64,000 bases of DNA from Bolinopsis microptera (GCF_026151205.1 NC_087076.1:18525419-18589418), one strand, 5' to 3'; positions 12,476 to 25,857 are shown, numbered from the stretch's first letter. Numbers and translations are program-made. Notes: generated by a model from the sequence alone, not told the origin.

Positions 12476-15261
12476 CTAAGGATTCTGAGTGGTCTATGCA
12501 GCCCCCCCCCCCCCGGTCCACTCAGCCAAATACTCGAGAAATCAGGTGTGAGGGTTAAATGAGGAGCTGCCCATTGCAGCAAAGTCTCGGGCGAAGAAAG
12601 TATGGTACACACTACCTTAACCGTCACTGGCCTAATGTATAATTGAATCCTTTGGCTTCCTGTAATTGGCTGGTTACACACTTGTGTAACAATGTGGCTG
12701 TTGGAATGTCCGAAGTAAAATAAGTGTTGAGATAAAAATATAAAAAAACAGCATTTGAATTCGCAGAATTGTCAAGATTGTAGATCCGTGGGATGATCCA
12801 CTGAGGCAGCTGCCTTGTAACTGGAAGTGTGATCAGTATTATATGAGAAAATGACAATTTTTCAACTTCGCATTCATTATAATTTTATTACATAATTCCA
12901 TATTATTATGTTAATGATGTTAATAATTTTAGTACGTTATTGATATGCTTATTATGCATATTAACGTAATTGTGGTATATTGATGTAATTGTGGTATGGA
13001 TCCCTTTGTTTGGAAATTTAAATCCTTTATGACCGATTACTGGTGGGTGTTCACTTCAATATCTTGTTCTAAAAATGCTGTTGCCACTGATCGTTGCTTC
13101 TTGCTTTTCGAATAATCTTAATCTATGTTTTAGTTTTACATTCTGTAGTTTGTTTCTCTACAGTTTCAATTAAGTATATCATTTTTAGCTTGCGTCCAAT
13201 TACGGCTGGAAGTTGCTTAAACCTTTTAAAAGACTTCTAAAACCACTTTTACTTCTGAGGTAAATCTCAGGAGAAATTATTCAAAATGACACACGCATCA
13301 TCAGCAAATGAAAATGTTTTGTGGTACATAGGTGGTAAATAACTCAGTTCACGAATTTGATATTTAATAAGCTTTATGAGCTGTTAACGGAGAAGGAGGA
13401 AAATCAAATACCGTTCTTATTCTTAAGGCTTAATTAAAGATACATACTTAGATGAACATTGAACACTGAAAAATCCGAGTAAAGCGTGCTCTGAGTTCCG
13501 CTAAAGTAGGTTTATATTCAATTTTCCGTTCCTTTCAGGATTCAGATAGGCCAACATATTTGTAATTATAATAAAATAATTATTGATTAATCTATTTGTC
13601 TTTTAGTTATTATCACATTTGTACATTGATTCTGGAGAAAATATTTACTGTTTACATGAAGATTCACGCTTATGATAACTTCATCGAATTCGATGCTAAA
13701 AGCAGTAAAAATGACGCCTCGGAATGAACATAAACGTCTTGAATAATTAGAAATATTGAAAAAAATTCTTGCTGTATCACTATTCATATAAATTAAAATT
13801 ATCCTCCAATTATATGTTTGGACGGAATAGAATTCTTTGCCTTTGGTACAAATAATTCAACAGGGGTTGAAAGCTTAAAATAGTTTTTATTACCTTTTAT
13901 TTAATTTTTTTACAGTTTTGAGAACTTCCACGAAAATTTATCCATCCTCAGTCATTTGTGGTGTCCGATAGCAAAAAAAACTCAGTCACTCACCTTGGAT
14001 TTTTTTGATAAAATCGATCGTGTGAGTAACATTTTTTGAGGTCCATTACCATTATCAAAATGCAATTACTGCTCGCAGACTTCGTGCTTACGTTAATGAA
14101 GATATATCATGTTAAAAGTTGAGAAAATTTAATGGTTAAATCAGCATCGTCTAGACAGCCCACTCCAAAAATCACAATAAATTATTGACTTAGTGATTTG
14201 ATTTGGCAGTTAAAATGTCCAACATTAAACTGCTCTTCTGACACATTAGACTCAATGGATTTAGCAACATAAAGAGTTTTAAGAGTTTCTGTCTGCTATA
14301 ATTTTTACATAACACGCGTCGTATTGTCAAAGATACGAGCCATCAAAAGCCTTATCAAAGCCCCGGTTCCAACGCCCTGATGGACAGTGGACACGTTTCA
14401 AGGCTACTGGCGGTATTAACAATATCAATATTTCCAAGCAGACGTTAAAATTCTATTTGAATTTTAAGGCCAGAAACCGGTGACCATACAAGAAGAAGAA
14501 AGACTATAGTTGTCAGTATATACTGCTACCGAATTTTGTACGGCTCCTTCAGGATTGGGAAAATGGAGAATGAAATTTAGTCTAGATGTTTTTAAAGTGG
14601 TGGAGTTTTATCCGCGGGGGATGATACCGTGGCCGAGCTCGCTGCGGTCGTCAAAACCGATTGTTCTCCTTGTATTACAGTTGAAATTTCAAATGTGCTT
14701 GTAAAAGCACCGTCCTGTAACAATGCCCGCACCATACTAAAGTATCCGCCGAGCAAGTCCGTGCGGTCAAATATATACTTGCTTTAAAATTTCACATGCA
14801 AAAGATCATTGGTACATATGAGATGCTCAGGAGTTTTAGTATTCCTCATCTCTCTCACTCTCGAAGCGCGTTTGTTAAACCTTTGATTAATATTCATCGC
14901 ATAATCCGGCTATATTTTCGTCGCGGCTCTCTAGACGTTCAGGGATGGTCACAGGACCCCTGACTGGCTGGTGAGTGGTTGCCCGGTAATTTGGAGTTGT
15001 CTGATTGGGTAATGGGACAGTACCATGTCCTGCTTGACGGAGAAGAGGGCCAACAGGCGTGTTCTGCCCACTCTACGGGGAATTCCCTCAATGATCACCC
15101 ATTTGATTGCGATGTGTGTCTTGCGTCTGTTTTCTTACTCGGTCTTCTCCCGTTTTCAGTTGCCCGTTTGTCTAGTCTCGCACAGGGTGGGTTCCCAGTT
15201 TTTACTAGCACAGAACGGCCAGGTACACGTACCGAGTTAGGAATCAGGATGTACAGTGTCA
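12476..15261. other. Non-coding, holds the first copy of a dispersed repeat
   Basis: No exon is recognised. A repeat copy lies at 13677-14012 and matches 16185-16470. The remainder is AT-rich single-copy-looking DNA. Confidence 0.45.
13677..14012. repeat. Dispersed repeat, copy 1
   Basis: It shares long blocks with 16185-16470, for example CTTCATCGAATTCGATG, CCTCCAATTATATGTT, GACGGAATAGAATTCTTT, TTTTGAGAACTTCCACGAAA and GTGGTGTCCGATAGCAAAAA. This copy has about 40 bp that copy 2 lacks, just after the GAATTCGATG block. There are no terminal repeats and no coding capacity. Confidence 0.85.
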
Positions 15262-15790
15262 CTTGAGAGTCTCCACTATCTGTACTGAGTCACTTTCGAG
15301 AGTCTCCACTATCTGTACTGAGTCACTTTCGAGAGTCTTCACTATCTGTACTGAGTCACTTTCGAGAGTCTTCACTATCTGTACTGAGTCACTTTCGAGA
15401 GTCTCCACTATCTGTACTGAGTCACTTTCGAGAGTCTTCACTATCTGTACTGAGTCACTTTCGAGAGTCTCCACTATCTGTACTGAGTCACTTTCGAGAG
15501 TCTTCACTATCTGTACTGAGTCACTTTTGAGAGTCTCCACTCTCTGTATGGAGTCACTTTCGAGAGTCTCCACTATCTGTACTGAGTCACTTTTGAGAGT
15601 CTCCACTATCTGTACTGACTACTGAGTCACTTTCGAGAGTCTCCACTATTTGTACTGAGTCACTTTCAACTTCAAGAGTCTCCACTATCTGTACTGACTA
15701 CTGAGTCACTTTTGAGAGTCTCCACTCTCTGTATGGAGTCACTTTTGAGAGTCTCCACTCTCTGTACTGAGTCACTTTCGAGAGTCTATG
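15262..15790. repeat. 33-bp minisatellite, about 15 copies
   Basis: The unit is GAGTCTCCACTATCTGTACT followed by GAGTCACTTTCGA. There are C/T and A/C variants and two short insertions near 15615 and 15665. Because 33 is divisible by three and the unit lacks stops, long ORFs appear on both strands. I treat these as artefacts of the repeat. Confidence 0.95.
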
Positions 15791-18742
15791 TAGACATGTC
15801 CATACTATGGACCACATTAGATTCCTCCATAGATCTCTACTGATAAGTACAAATCAAAGATATGCATTTAATTTTATCACCAGCAACGAAGCGATAAATA
15901 AATTTCGCATTTTCATATAAATGAAATCGGAGAAGCGTAACGTACTAAAATATTGGCTCTTTTTTCAAGAATTAATCTCATTAAAAGTAAAACTGTGTCC
16001 ATGTTTAAACTTGAAAAGGCCCCCTTCTTTTAACAGTGACAATTGATACTTATCATAGAAATTCAACCTGTTTGGAATTTTTTCTTTTAAAATCTACTGG
16101 AAGCTCATGTTCTAATTTTATTTGCTCATGTTTTAATTTTATTTGTCAAATATTTCGTGTATATTAAATAGTTACAAATATAACTTCATCGAATTCGATG
16201 TCTTGAATAATTAGAAATACGTATCGAAAAAAATTCCTGCCACTAATAATTATAAATTAAAATTATCCTCCAATTATATGTTGGGACGGAATAGAATTCT
16301 TTGGTACAGATAGTTCAACAGGGTTTGAACTTGTAATAGTTTTTATTACCTTTTATTTAATTTTTCTAGTTTTGAGAACTTCCACGAAAATATATCCATC
16401 CTCAGTCATTTAGGATTTTGTGGTGTCCGATAGCAAAAAAACTTGGTCATTCACCTTGAATTTTTTGATAAAAGTTAAACTGTGTCATGTTGGGAGCTCA
16501 TGTTCTAGTTTGTCTTTCTTTTGCAGTGAAACTGAATTATTAATGTCACATTTTTCTGGGAAGATGTCACTTTTCTCAAAGTGGTTTTATTTCGGATTTT
16601 TACTCGAACTTGATACATGCACTATGCTATGTTAAACTTTTACCAGCTTTTTATCGTTTTCAACTCAATCAGAAGTTTCGATTCGGAAAATAATTCTTCT
16701 CGAAAGTTTCTCAATGAAACAGACTGTAAAAAGTTTGAGTTGTAAAACTTAATAACATCTGAATTGGAACGTGACGGCGCCAGTCATTTCTCTTTGTATG
16801 TTTGTTAAGTTTGTTAAGTTAAATTATCGACTGCACACCGAACATTCTAGAGGGAACCGTAGATTAATAATTGTGCTTTGTTCCCTGTAATTACAGCTAT
16901 CTCATCAGAACCAAGTCTCACTCACCTAATAGTTTTAACAAACGTGTTCCTAGTTAAAAAACTATCGGCTCTTTCTTGTGATCATTTCACTACAAAGCAG
17001 CAGCAGCAGCACCAATGATATGCACGCTGATGTCACGGAGCTGTCATTGTCAAACGGTTCCTCACCGTCTGTCTGTTCCCCTGCTAGATTATATGAGGTA
17101 AGGATCAGGATCTAATTAGACCCAGTAAACAGAGCGGCCCTCCAATTACAAGGACTCATACGTCTCTCCCTTCTCTCTCGGATGTTTTGATAAGTAGTCG
17201 TGTATAAAGTGAGCTGGGGGCAGTGTGATGACTGATCCTGATCTCCCAGGTGGCACCTGTGTAATATGTACTCAGCACCGTCGCACTACAGTATTTCAGG
17301 TCACAGTATAGCATACTCCACGTCATTAGTGCATCATCCAGCACCGTTTGGAGATCGTGACCCCGGAGACCCCTGGTCAGAATGGTCCGAACTGATGGTT
17401 ACTAACCCAGGTTAGGGCAATATCCAGGAAACCGAATTAGGGTCAAAGAGTGTGAAGGGAGAACATCTGGACCCTGTACGTCTGACCGGTAATGGGGGTT
17501 TCAGGGGGCTCCGGGAGCACGGACATCATATAACGTCTAGCAACCTCTTTGTTCCAAATCTGATTTGAGTTTGTGTTGTGTGAGGGAGATGGGGAGAGAG
17601 ATGATGGTCGTGTTGGCTAGGAGATCTGTTCTACTTAGTAGTGTTGTTATACCGTGTCCTGTATGAGGTTCGCAAGTACGCATCACACTCCATCCTACTC
17701 TACTCTCTGTAATTACCTCACGCGTTTGCTCACTAGTCCGCTGCTCCCTCTCTCTCTCTCCCTCTCCCTCTTTCTCTCACTCTACAACCTGCTCACAGAT
17801 CTCTCATCACCAGGGCGTGTGGTTGTCCTCCAGCTCCTCTAATATCTCATCTCACGTGACCCAACATCTTATCATATGACCCAACATGGACTCAACTAAC
17901 ACCCGCCACAAGGAACAACTGCTCCAGCACTCTTAATGACATCCGAGCCCCTACCTGGCACTTAATTATTGCTCATCGACCAATAGTTCCCCTGCTATTA
18001 ATTAATTAATTATCTGTGCAGTGTTAGTTGAGCATATTTCCTTACACGCTGTGCCTCACATTCCCACTCCGCCAGCAGCAAAAGTAGTTTTCCCACAGCT
18101 TAAGTAGCTGAAATTTAATTTAGATAATCGATCTGTTTGATATTCTTTCGCCTACTAATGGTGAACCTTTTGATCGGGTTCCCTTGATTTTATAAACTTT
18201 CAGTATCATCCACAAGATTGAGTTTCCGATAGATCTAATTCCTAGACCCTAATCTTAATCACTCATCAGAAGTCGGGTGATGGCAGATGATGAGCTCCAT
18301 TTTCAGATTTTTATGCTCGAATGTGACTTGTGCTGACAGTTCATTATTCTCCCTATCATCCTTGCATTGTTTGCAACACCATATACAAATTATAACTTAA
18401 CATTGTTTGCGCCCTTTAGTGATACTACTAGATACTCAGATAATGTCGTTTGCTACCTCATGATTTTTGTTGGTTGAACTTGAAGGGGATATGATCGTTC
18501 TCTAGAACGCCTAGAGGAGCGGAATGCAACCAGAGTTTCCTTTTCACACAAAACACATGAATTTAGCACATATATGCAAGAATTTCAGACGGCGTGTTCC
18601 GCCGTCGTCAAACTTTTTAAGCTAATCGATCGTCTGAGAATTGGGAGGTTCCCGATGACAGTATCACAATCCATTTCATATTTTCATGCTATGATCAAAA
18701 ATGTCGGCAGGAATTTGCAAGCATTTGATTAACAGTACTTAC
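15791..18742. other. Non-coding, holds the second copy of the dispersed repeat
   Basis: The repeat copy is at 16185-16470, and there is a CT-rich run near 17745-17780. No gene is supported. Confidence 0.45.
16185..16470. repeat. Dispersed repeat, copy 2
   Basis: Same orientation as copy 1 at 13677-14012, shorter by an internal deletion and several small indels, about 2.5 kb away. Confidence 0.85.
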
Positions 18743-19030
18743 GACGGCCACCACACGGCCACTGACACCTGGATAGTCATGGGAGAGATCAGGGCTCGAC
18801 ATCACCACGGATATTATGTGCATATATTCAAACTGCTGGTCTCCATACGCTCGAATTATATTCGACAAGGATGTGGCAAAATCCCTCTCTCTCTCGGCAG
18901 CAGTGTATTCGCGGTCCCGTCCGAACAAACAGTCACGTGTAAGCCCCCGCTCACAGTTTCCTTTGTCAGTTCTACGACGTGTAGTTCTATTGAGAGCTAG
19001 CTGGAACGCAGTGTCGTCTACACTATCAGA
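18743..19030 (-). CDS. Possible internal exon of an unidentified gene (96 codons)
   Basis: On the minus strand an open segment of exactly 96 codons runs from an acceptor (GCTGACAG) at 19031 to a consensus donor (GTAAGTA) ending at 18741, phase 0 on both sides. The encoded text begins SDSVDDTAFQLALNRTTRRR and includes ERGLTRDC, DREYTAAERERDF and SSPDLSHDYPGVSGR. Its composition and the strong splice sites look coding. I recognise no family and found no confident partner exons, so this may be a chance ORF. Confidence 0.35.
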
Positions 19031-21336
19031 CTGTCAGCCTGGCAAATTGTAACATACTTTAGTTACTAACTTATAGTGTCACGTGACTGCTAGACTTGGG
19101 GTTTAGTTCCCGTTACCGGGGTTGTGATGACGTTATGGCATGTGGGAGAGTTGCACTTCTGCTGTGGTTAACCAAACCTTTAAATACGGTGCTTTGACCG
19201 GTTGACAAAATAATAATATACCGGACCGGCCCAATGCACGCTTTTGTCATGCAAGGGTTTAAATTCAGGATTAAATTTAGGGATTGGATAATTTTGGGAG
19301 CAGCAGCTGTAGTATTATTCGTTTGATCACCTTGAATTGAGGTCACTTTTAAGCATGTTATACAAGCACTGATGTGATCGTCATGCATTATGAGTACCAT
19401 ATGCATTTGTCACGCGCCGTTCTAGTATCAATTTAAACACTTTTCACAAGTTGCTGCTACTGCTGCTACTTAACTTTGACCACTGAAAATATGATGATAT
19501 GCGCCTTTTAAAGAGCGATCTTTTAAAAGGTAGACGTCAGTCAAGATCTCGTATTAATTATTCGGTCAATAGTTTTAGCAGAGCTACCAACATGATAGTG
19601 TTCAGTCTCTCGGAGTAGGAGAGTACATCAAGCACCGCCATTCTAATTCAATACTTCATGTTGATTAAATTGTACTTAGTCTTCAAAGATTAATCGTGTA
19701 GATATTTGCTCTTTTAAAAGTCTGCCGAGAAATACGGCACAGTTTTTGCTGCTTTTCGTTTGATGTAGTATGTCGTCTAAACAGAGTTTGATTTATTACA
19801 GCACTTGATTCACGATTCTAGATCAATTTCAAGATGACCCATTTTCTGTATTTAGTCGTTAGATCAAATCATTTTAAAATTTGGTAACTCTTGAGGACAT
19901 GCTTCATTTCCGCATTCTAAAATATCGTGTTGGTGTTACCTAATACTCCATTTTTCGAAGGTATGCCTGCTATGCCAGGACGCAGGGTTTTGGATTTCCT
20001 TATCATACTGATTGGATCCTTAAATTGGATTTTATGGTCACGTTATGTTTTTTGCACCTTTAAGGAAGAAATTTTTCATTCCTAAGAATAGCTGACTCTC
20101 ATTCGTAATTGTATTATTTCATATATTGCAAAGAGTTTTACAAGAATTTTCTTTTTTTGCGAGATTTGATCCTAAAACTTTCAGCTCGCTTTATAGCTTT
20201 GAATATTTTTATATTACGATTCACAAATACCTAAAACAAATACCTAAAAAAACGATTATAGTTAATCCGATCCAAACAGACACAATATAGTCAGGCAATT
20301 CCTGGTTTAAATTTACATTGTCACTCCCAACAAATTGCATTTTAAGACAGACAAGCTTTGTTCAGGGCTCCATTTCTCAACTTTATCTCCATTACCGTGC
20401 GTGATCCTGTAAGATTTTCTGCGTTTAGAATCAGGTATTATTTTATTCATGCAACAGTCTCATCCGTCCACGTAATTATTGTACAGCTAACCTGAAACCT
20501 TGCTGCAATCCCAAATCTCTGGTTACAATACATTACAAGTGTCTGCCAGCAGCGGTTCATGCTCAGCTAGATACTTGTTCCGGAAAACAATGTAAATGTA
20601 GGTTCCGACTATACTACCGCCCTATTCAGAGAGCTGCTCTAATGACTAATTTGAGTGTGTGGAGAGAGTGAGAGGACGGGAGAAGTGCCCCCAATTAGGG
20701 GTATTGGGGACTCGGAAATATTTCGAACAGATTATCGGCTATCATTACATTGTGTTCACTTGAAAAGAAACAATTGTCATGTTAATGACAGGAAAGGAGG
20801 ATGGACCTAGTAGAACGGGGGTTAGGGGGTCCCTCTCCTCCAACTATCCACTCCTCCATTTAATTGTGAGTTTGTATGTGTGTGACCATATGTTCGGGTA
20901 ATTTGATTCACCCGGAATCATCGTCATCGTCCTGGTCGCGGCAGCAGCAGCCGATATTAAATTGTATTTATAGTACTCGGACCTCTAATTATGTGTATTT
21001 TATGTTTGTTATTAGTGAACCGAACGTTGTTTAGGGTTCACCTTATTTTAGTATTAATCTTCGACATTTCATCAGACGGTTAGATCATGTTAACCTTTGG
21101 TTGTGCGCTGTGGGAAGGGTGGTGACTTATGGTTATTGTACTTGTAGGAGTAAGGGTTGGCAGGATTTTAGGATGTTTGTTAGGCATTGAGGAGGGTAAG
21201 ATATCGGAGTTAAGATAAAGGGTAAGAGAGGGTAAATGTAAGAATTGTTGAACTTGATGCTTACCCATTCATGTTTAATCGAACTTGTCATTCCTGACGA
21301 CTAACCAAAATTGATTTTACCAGCAATTGCGATGGA
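19031..21336. other. Non-coding, no feature recognised
   Basis: Intergenic or upstream regulatory DNA of the TGF-beta locus. It holds small CAG/GCA runs near 20938-20950 and nothing I can name. Confidence 0.45.
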
Positions 21337-21366
21337 ATGCATGGAAGACACGTGACTAACTATAAG

Positions 21367-24300
21367 ATGTTCTACCTGATACTACTCCTGCCCCTTCTCC
21401 CTCGTCCCGCCTACCAAGTCTGCTTACCCCAGTACGATTACATGGTAAGTACAACATCTACCACTTTGGCCATTTGGCTTATTCTCTACATGATTCTTTA
21501 CACTTTACTCCGACAAATACTTCCCCACCAAACCCTCACGCTCAACTCAAGTTCACCCCTTTTACCTTTACCACTTTACAGCACAACCCAATATAGATTA
21601 TAGAACTCAATATTATCCTTCACTCACATCTCCACCTCGATCCTCGGCACGATTACCCGATCAGTACAACCCCCTACAGATCAGTACTTTACATCCTTCC
21701 CCTCTCATCTCCCTCGTGGTCGACCTGTCCGTACCAACCGCAAATGGTTGGGTTTAATCCCAGGATGAATTTTTAACTATTTATGATTTAAGACAAATTA
21801 TGCAAATTTGAGGGCGTTTTTGTTCGCTCCGTTCTGTCGCTCCCAAAAGAAAGTTCTAGGAATGGGAAACATTTTTTCACACTTAAAAAGCGTTCAGAGA
21901 CAAAATCACCGGAAGGGTCCCACCGGAAGATGAGTAATTGAGGTTTAATTCTGCAAAGAACCAGCTGCCGGTTGGCAACGGTCCCTCATTCAAATAATGA
22001 CGTTTATTACCTTCCTAACACCCAGACGTAGGACAAGCTCACAGGGGCAGGGAGGGAGGGAGGCGGAAGCGACTTAGTCTACTAGTCTACAGTCAATTAC
22101 CCTTCACCCGCTCCACCCAGCTCTACCACAACTATTTTGTGCATCTCTTCATTAGCCGGGAGGCGGTAGAAATACCAGGAATATGCTGTGACACCAGGAG
22201 CCATGAAACGGCTTTAAGGGTTTGAAGGGACAAGCAGAGGGTAGGAAATTTGCTGGTAGATGGGATTTGTGGTCATTTTCTGGGATGTTGTGGACCCTGC
22301 CCAGTGCGCAAATGTTGCCAAATGGAGAGGTCATTGGGGATTCGTGATCTAATTTCAGAGTAGGTTGACCCTGTAAAGATGATGAAGTAACCAATTGGGG
22401 CTAGTCAATCAAAGTACCGTAGTTCTTAGTTTGGGGTATGAATAGCAAACGCGTTGCGAGTAGCTGAGTAGATTGCCAAACAACTATTAGCCGCCCTTAT
22501 AAGTTTATATGTGATTCCATCCAAAATTTATTCGATCACAAAGCTGCTGGAGCATAGAAACTACTATGTTTTCTGGTATCCAATTTCACAAATTTCTAAT
22601 TTTCTTAGGCCTCTGACCTAATATTAATATAAAATCATGCCTTTTAAGTGAATAATCAAAATTATTTTCATCCATCAAAATCATATACCATTATTATTCA
22701 TGATCCGACACAGATTTCTTCTTTTATACCGACATGGCGAAACTGCAATATGACCGTAAAATCTAGCTGTTTATTTGCCAGTACGTGGATACGTGATATA
22801 TAGCTATTAATTTGTCATCACTATTACGACTTGGATATAACAACTAAATTAACTTCTAATTTACTATATACAACGACATTTTCTCACACAATCTCCCTTT
22901 TCAGGTTAACCTTTACGAAGAATCCCAAGACAACACCTCCTCAAAGACCAAAGTCCACAGTTTTGCCAGCAACGGTAAGTGCACACTTTTACCCGTTTCA
23001 CTTGTACATCATGCATGGCGTGTCGTCAGTGTTTTGTAGTATATCTCGCAATGATGACGTCATTTGACCCTGTATTCTCTAAATGATGACGTCACAGATC
23101 GTGGGTTCCTCCCTTGTACTATATTTGACAACTCTATGATCGTTTGAACTATTTCTACTGATGATCGTTTTAAACTCAGAGCTGGCCAATCCTCACGTGC
23201 GATTTTTATTCAAACAATTATTGAACATACTGATACATGGTCTTAAAACTTCATTGAATAAGATCGCATTTAAAACAACCACAGCTTTTGAATCGCGAAG
23301 CTCTCTCCGCATAATAAAACTATAGATTAATATTATGTCGTCGGCACTGGGGAGGAACCTGCGATTCTTATATTAGCGGGTGTATTGTGATGTAGCATGC
23401 TGCACGCTTGTGCTGATGAATACAACTTAATAGTTTAACTTAGATTTAAAGACTGTGAAAATGACCTCAGATTTTATGTCACACCATCTCTAAATCTCTT
23501 GAGGACATTTTATCCCACGAGAAATTGTAAGAGTAAAAGTAGGGGGAAACTGTGCCGGGGTCCGATTGTGCGATTTTTCAACCCCGACCCGCACTTTCAG
23601 GCAAGAGTCGCAATAAAAACAACATAATATTCTCGTTTGAGAACGACTGGAAGATTCCCATGAGCTCGATGGTGGGTGCGGATCTGCACGTCATCTCAGT
23701 TTCAGATCTCCGGAGTAAGCTAGCCCAGTATCAGCTCCCTGAACCAGAGTTCGTCGTGGTGGAACTCTTCTTCAAGAAACGGGGCTTCAGGACCTTCCCC
23801 CGCCGAATATCCTCCACTGTGGTGGATCTAAGGAACTCTAGTACTATCAGTGTGAACGTGATGGACTATTTGTCCCGGGTCATGAACCGACCCTACCCTC
23901 AACCCAAGCTCATCCTCTCCCTGGCTTTTATGGGAGGAGACGCTCTTCCTTCAAAGTTCCTCATAAACCGGGGCTGTGTGACACCCTTCCTGATCGTCCG
24001 AACCAGGGAGAATCTCGACACAGACGTGGTGAACGAGATCCAGAAACCCTTCATCACTACTGGAGACAGACCCTGGGTTGGAGACAACAAGAGGACCAAG
24101 AGACGGGCCAAGAACTGGGCCACACCTCTCCTTTACCGAGACGTGACAGAGCTGGAGAAAGTCAACTACCACTGCAGGAGACAGGACCTGTGGATCAACT
24201 TCGACGAGATAGGCTGGGACTTTGTGATCACGCCTAAAGACGTAAACATAGGGGACTGTGGCGGGCAGTGTCTGGACGCTGATAACAATATTGCTCATGC

Positions 24301-24469
24301 AGTGGTCAAGCAGCTCCTTCAGAAAATGCACCCTGCTAGAAACGCGGGCATCTTGTGCTGCCAGGGGGCCAATTACAAGGAAATATCGGCCCTGTATTTC
24401 AAGAGCAAACACGAAATCGTTATTGGGAGCATGCCTAAAATAATTGTAAAGGAATGTAGATGCCGCTGA
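21367..24469 (+). CDS. TGF-beta/BMP superfamily ligand A precursor
   Basis: Three exons join in phase: 21367-21444, 22905-22974 and 23601-24469, giving 338 residues. The second in-frame ATG at 21367 was preferred because it starts a clean signal peptide (MFYLILLLPLLPRPAYQ); an ATG at 21337 would add ten residues. Exon 2 ends with KVHSFASN, like the conserved start of BMP prodomains, and the prodomain fold continues in exon 3 (IIFSFENDWKIP). A furin-type site RTKRR ends at residue 218 and releases a 120-residue mature ligand. That domain has seven cysteines: CRRQDLWINF with IGWDF, GDCGGQC, LCC and a final ECRCR. Active dimers would signal through serine/threonine-kinase receptors (family knowledge). 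The residues after the CC pair lack the usual Pro, and the CRCR end differs from the common CGCR. The subfamily is unassigned. Confidence 0.9.
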
Positions 24470-24991
24470 AAACTTTCTTTTTACATTATGAGTTTATACT
24501 ATTCCTAACACTAGAGAATATTTATTGTATATTTGTGTAAAATACTAGTTGGATGTGAGCAGTGCATGTCACGTGGGACCACCCATTATTGACTTATGTT
24601 GAAAACAATGAATAGCTTTTGTCAGATGTTAGTGGATTTAAATATTTACATCGAGATCTTATAAGATGTTGCGTAAAATGTTTGTTATATTACTTCACGT
24701 GACATAAAACTGTTTCTTTGAAAGTACCTTTGAATATATATACGCTACTCAGATATGTTGGGTTCTTTGAGAAATATCGAGATCTTTATGTCACACAACT
24801 CACCCACATACCTTTGTAATACTACCCGAACACTCCCAGTCTCTTAAAATCTTAAATGTGGAGGCGGGTGGCATGTTCTAGTTCTGCATGATACGTGCGA
24901 TGACGTCACGTGACATTCCAGCAGTCCCCACGTGACGTCATCATCCCAAATACAAGGTGAGGCATGTTTTGATCCCTACCTCTCCTCTCAG

Positions 24992-25854
24992 GGCAGCATT
25001 GGACGGGGAACTCACTGGACTTCACCTTCTACATCGGCTCCAAGGAAAGCGACCTGACAGTTCTGAAGGCGGAGCTGGTGGTCATATCCCATGAGAAGTT
25101 GAAGGAAGTCCTGATGCTGAGTGCTGGAGAAAGGGTCAGGGTAACGGTAATTATACACTTCCTTAGGAGGGGTCACCAGCAGGAGTTCAAGTTCCCGATC
25201 TTTAACGAGACCTTCATGGTGTCCGGAGAGGACTCCACCATGCCGTCCGGGTACATCAGTGCCAATCTGACCCCGTACATGAGACGAGAGTCTCTGGATT
25301 TCCCGCGGTTCCGGGTCAAAGTGCTGGTCCACGACGTGTCCAGACAGAGACTACCGTACACAGCCCAGGATATCCTACAGGAGGACACCAGCTGTACCAC
25401 GCCCTTCATTGTTATCACTACTAGCAAGAAACAGGAACTAGCTTACGTAACCAACATCATCGAGAGGAAGAAAAGAGGTGCTACCGGCTTCACTCCTGAC
25501 TCTCAGCGTACCATCCAATACAAGGACGTCACTCCTCTGGAAATACCGGCTTTCCCCTGTCAGAAAGTTAAGTTTGACCTGAACCTGGCTGACATAGGCT
25601 GGGACTCCTGGATGTTGATACCTAAGATGGTGGATATTGGAGTGTGTCAAGGGACCTGCACCAACATGGACATGCTCATCCCTCACGCTCTAGCCAAACA
25701 CAAGATCGCCCAGATGATGCCCAATGAGAAGATAGGTAAGATTTGCTGTCAGGAGGCCTCTTACAAGGAGATTGTGGCGCTCTACCAGATAGACGGCTCC
25801 CTGGTAAAGTCCATCCTGCCCCAGTTTGTGGTAAATGCCTGCAGATGCAGGTAA
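24992..25854 (+). CDS. TGF-beta/BMP superfamily ligand B, large exon (5' exons not found nearby)
   Basis: One exon starts after acceptor CTCTCAG with two bases completing a codon, the same phase-1 entry as the large exon of ligand A. It has 287 codons, against 289 in A. The prodomain begins near SLDFTFYIG, the furin-like site is ERKKR, and the mature part starts GATGFTPDS. The seven cysteines lie in FPCQKVKF, GVCQGTC, ICC and ACRCR, with the IGWDSW motif between the first two. Only 522 bp separate it from the stop of ligand A, and I find no signal-peptide exon or second exon there. It must use exons farther upstream, most simply exons 1-2 of ligand A (22974 is phase 1 and compatible). Alternatives are a missed short exon or a decayed tandem duplicate, although the frame is fully open. 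Confidence 0.85.
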
Positions 25855-25857
25855 ACT

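Noticed and set aside
15259-15625. Long ORFs on both strands (SRVSTICTESL and ETLESDSVQIV repeats)
   Set aside because: They are products of a 33-bp minisatellite without stops; there is no start context, splice support or non-repeat coding sequence.
23899-24412. Minus-strand ORFs across ligand A
   Set aside because: Shadows of the TGF-beta exon, which has the full seven-cysteine motif on the plus strand.
24840-24961. Possible first exon for ligand B (ATG...GTGAGG near 24953)
   Set aside because: The in-frame reading meets TGA before the donor and gives no signal peptide.
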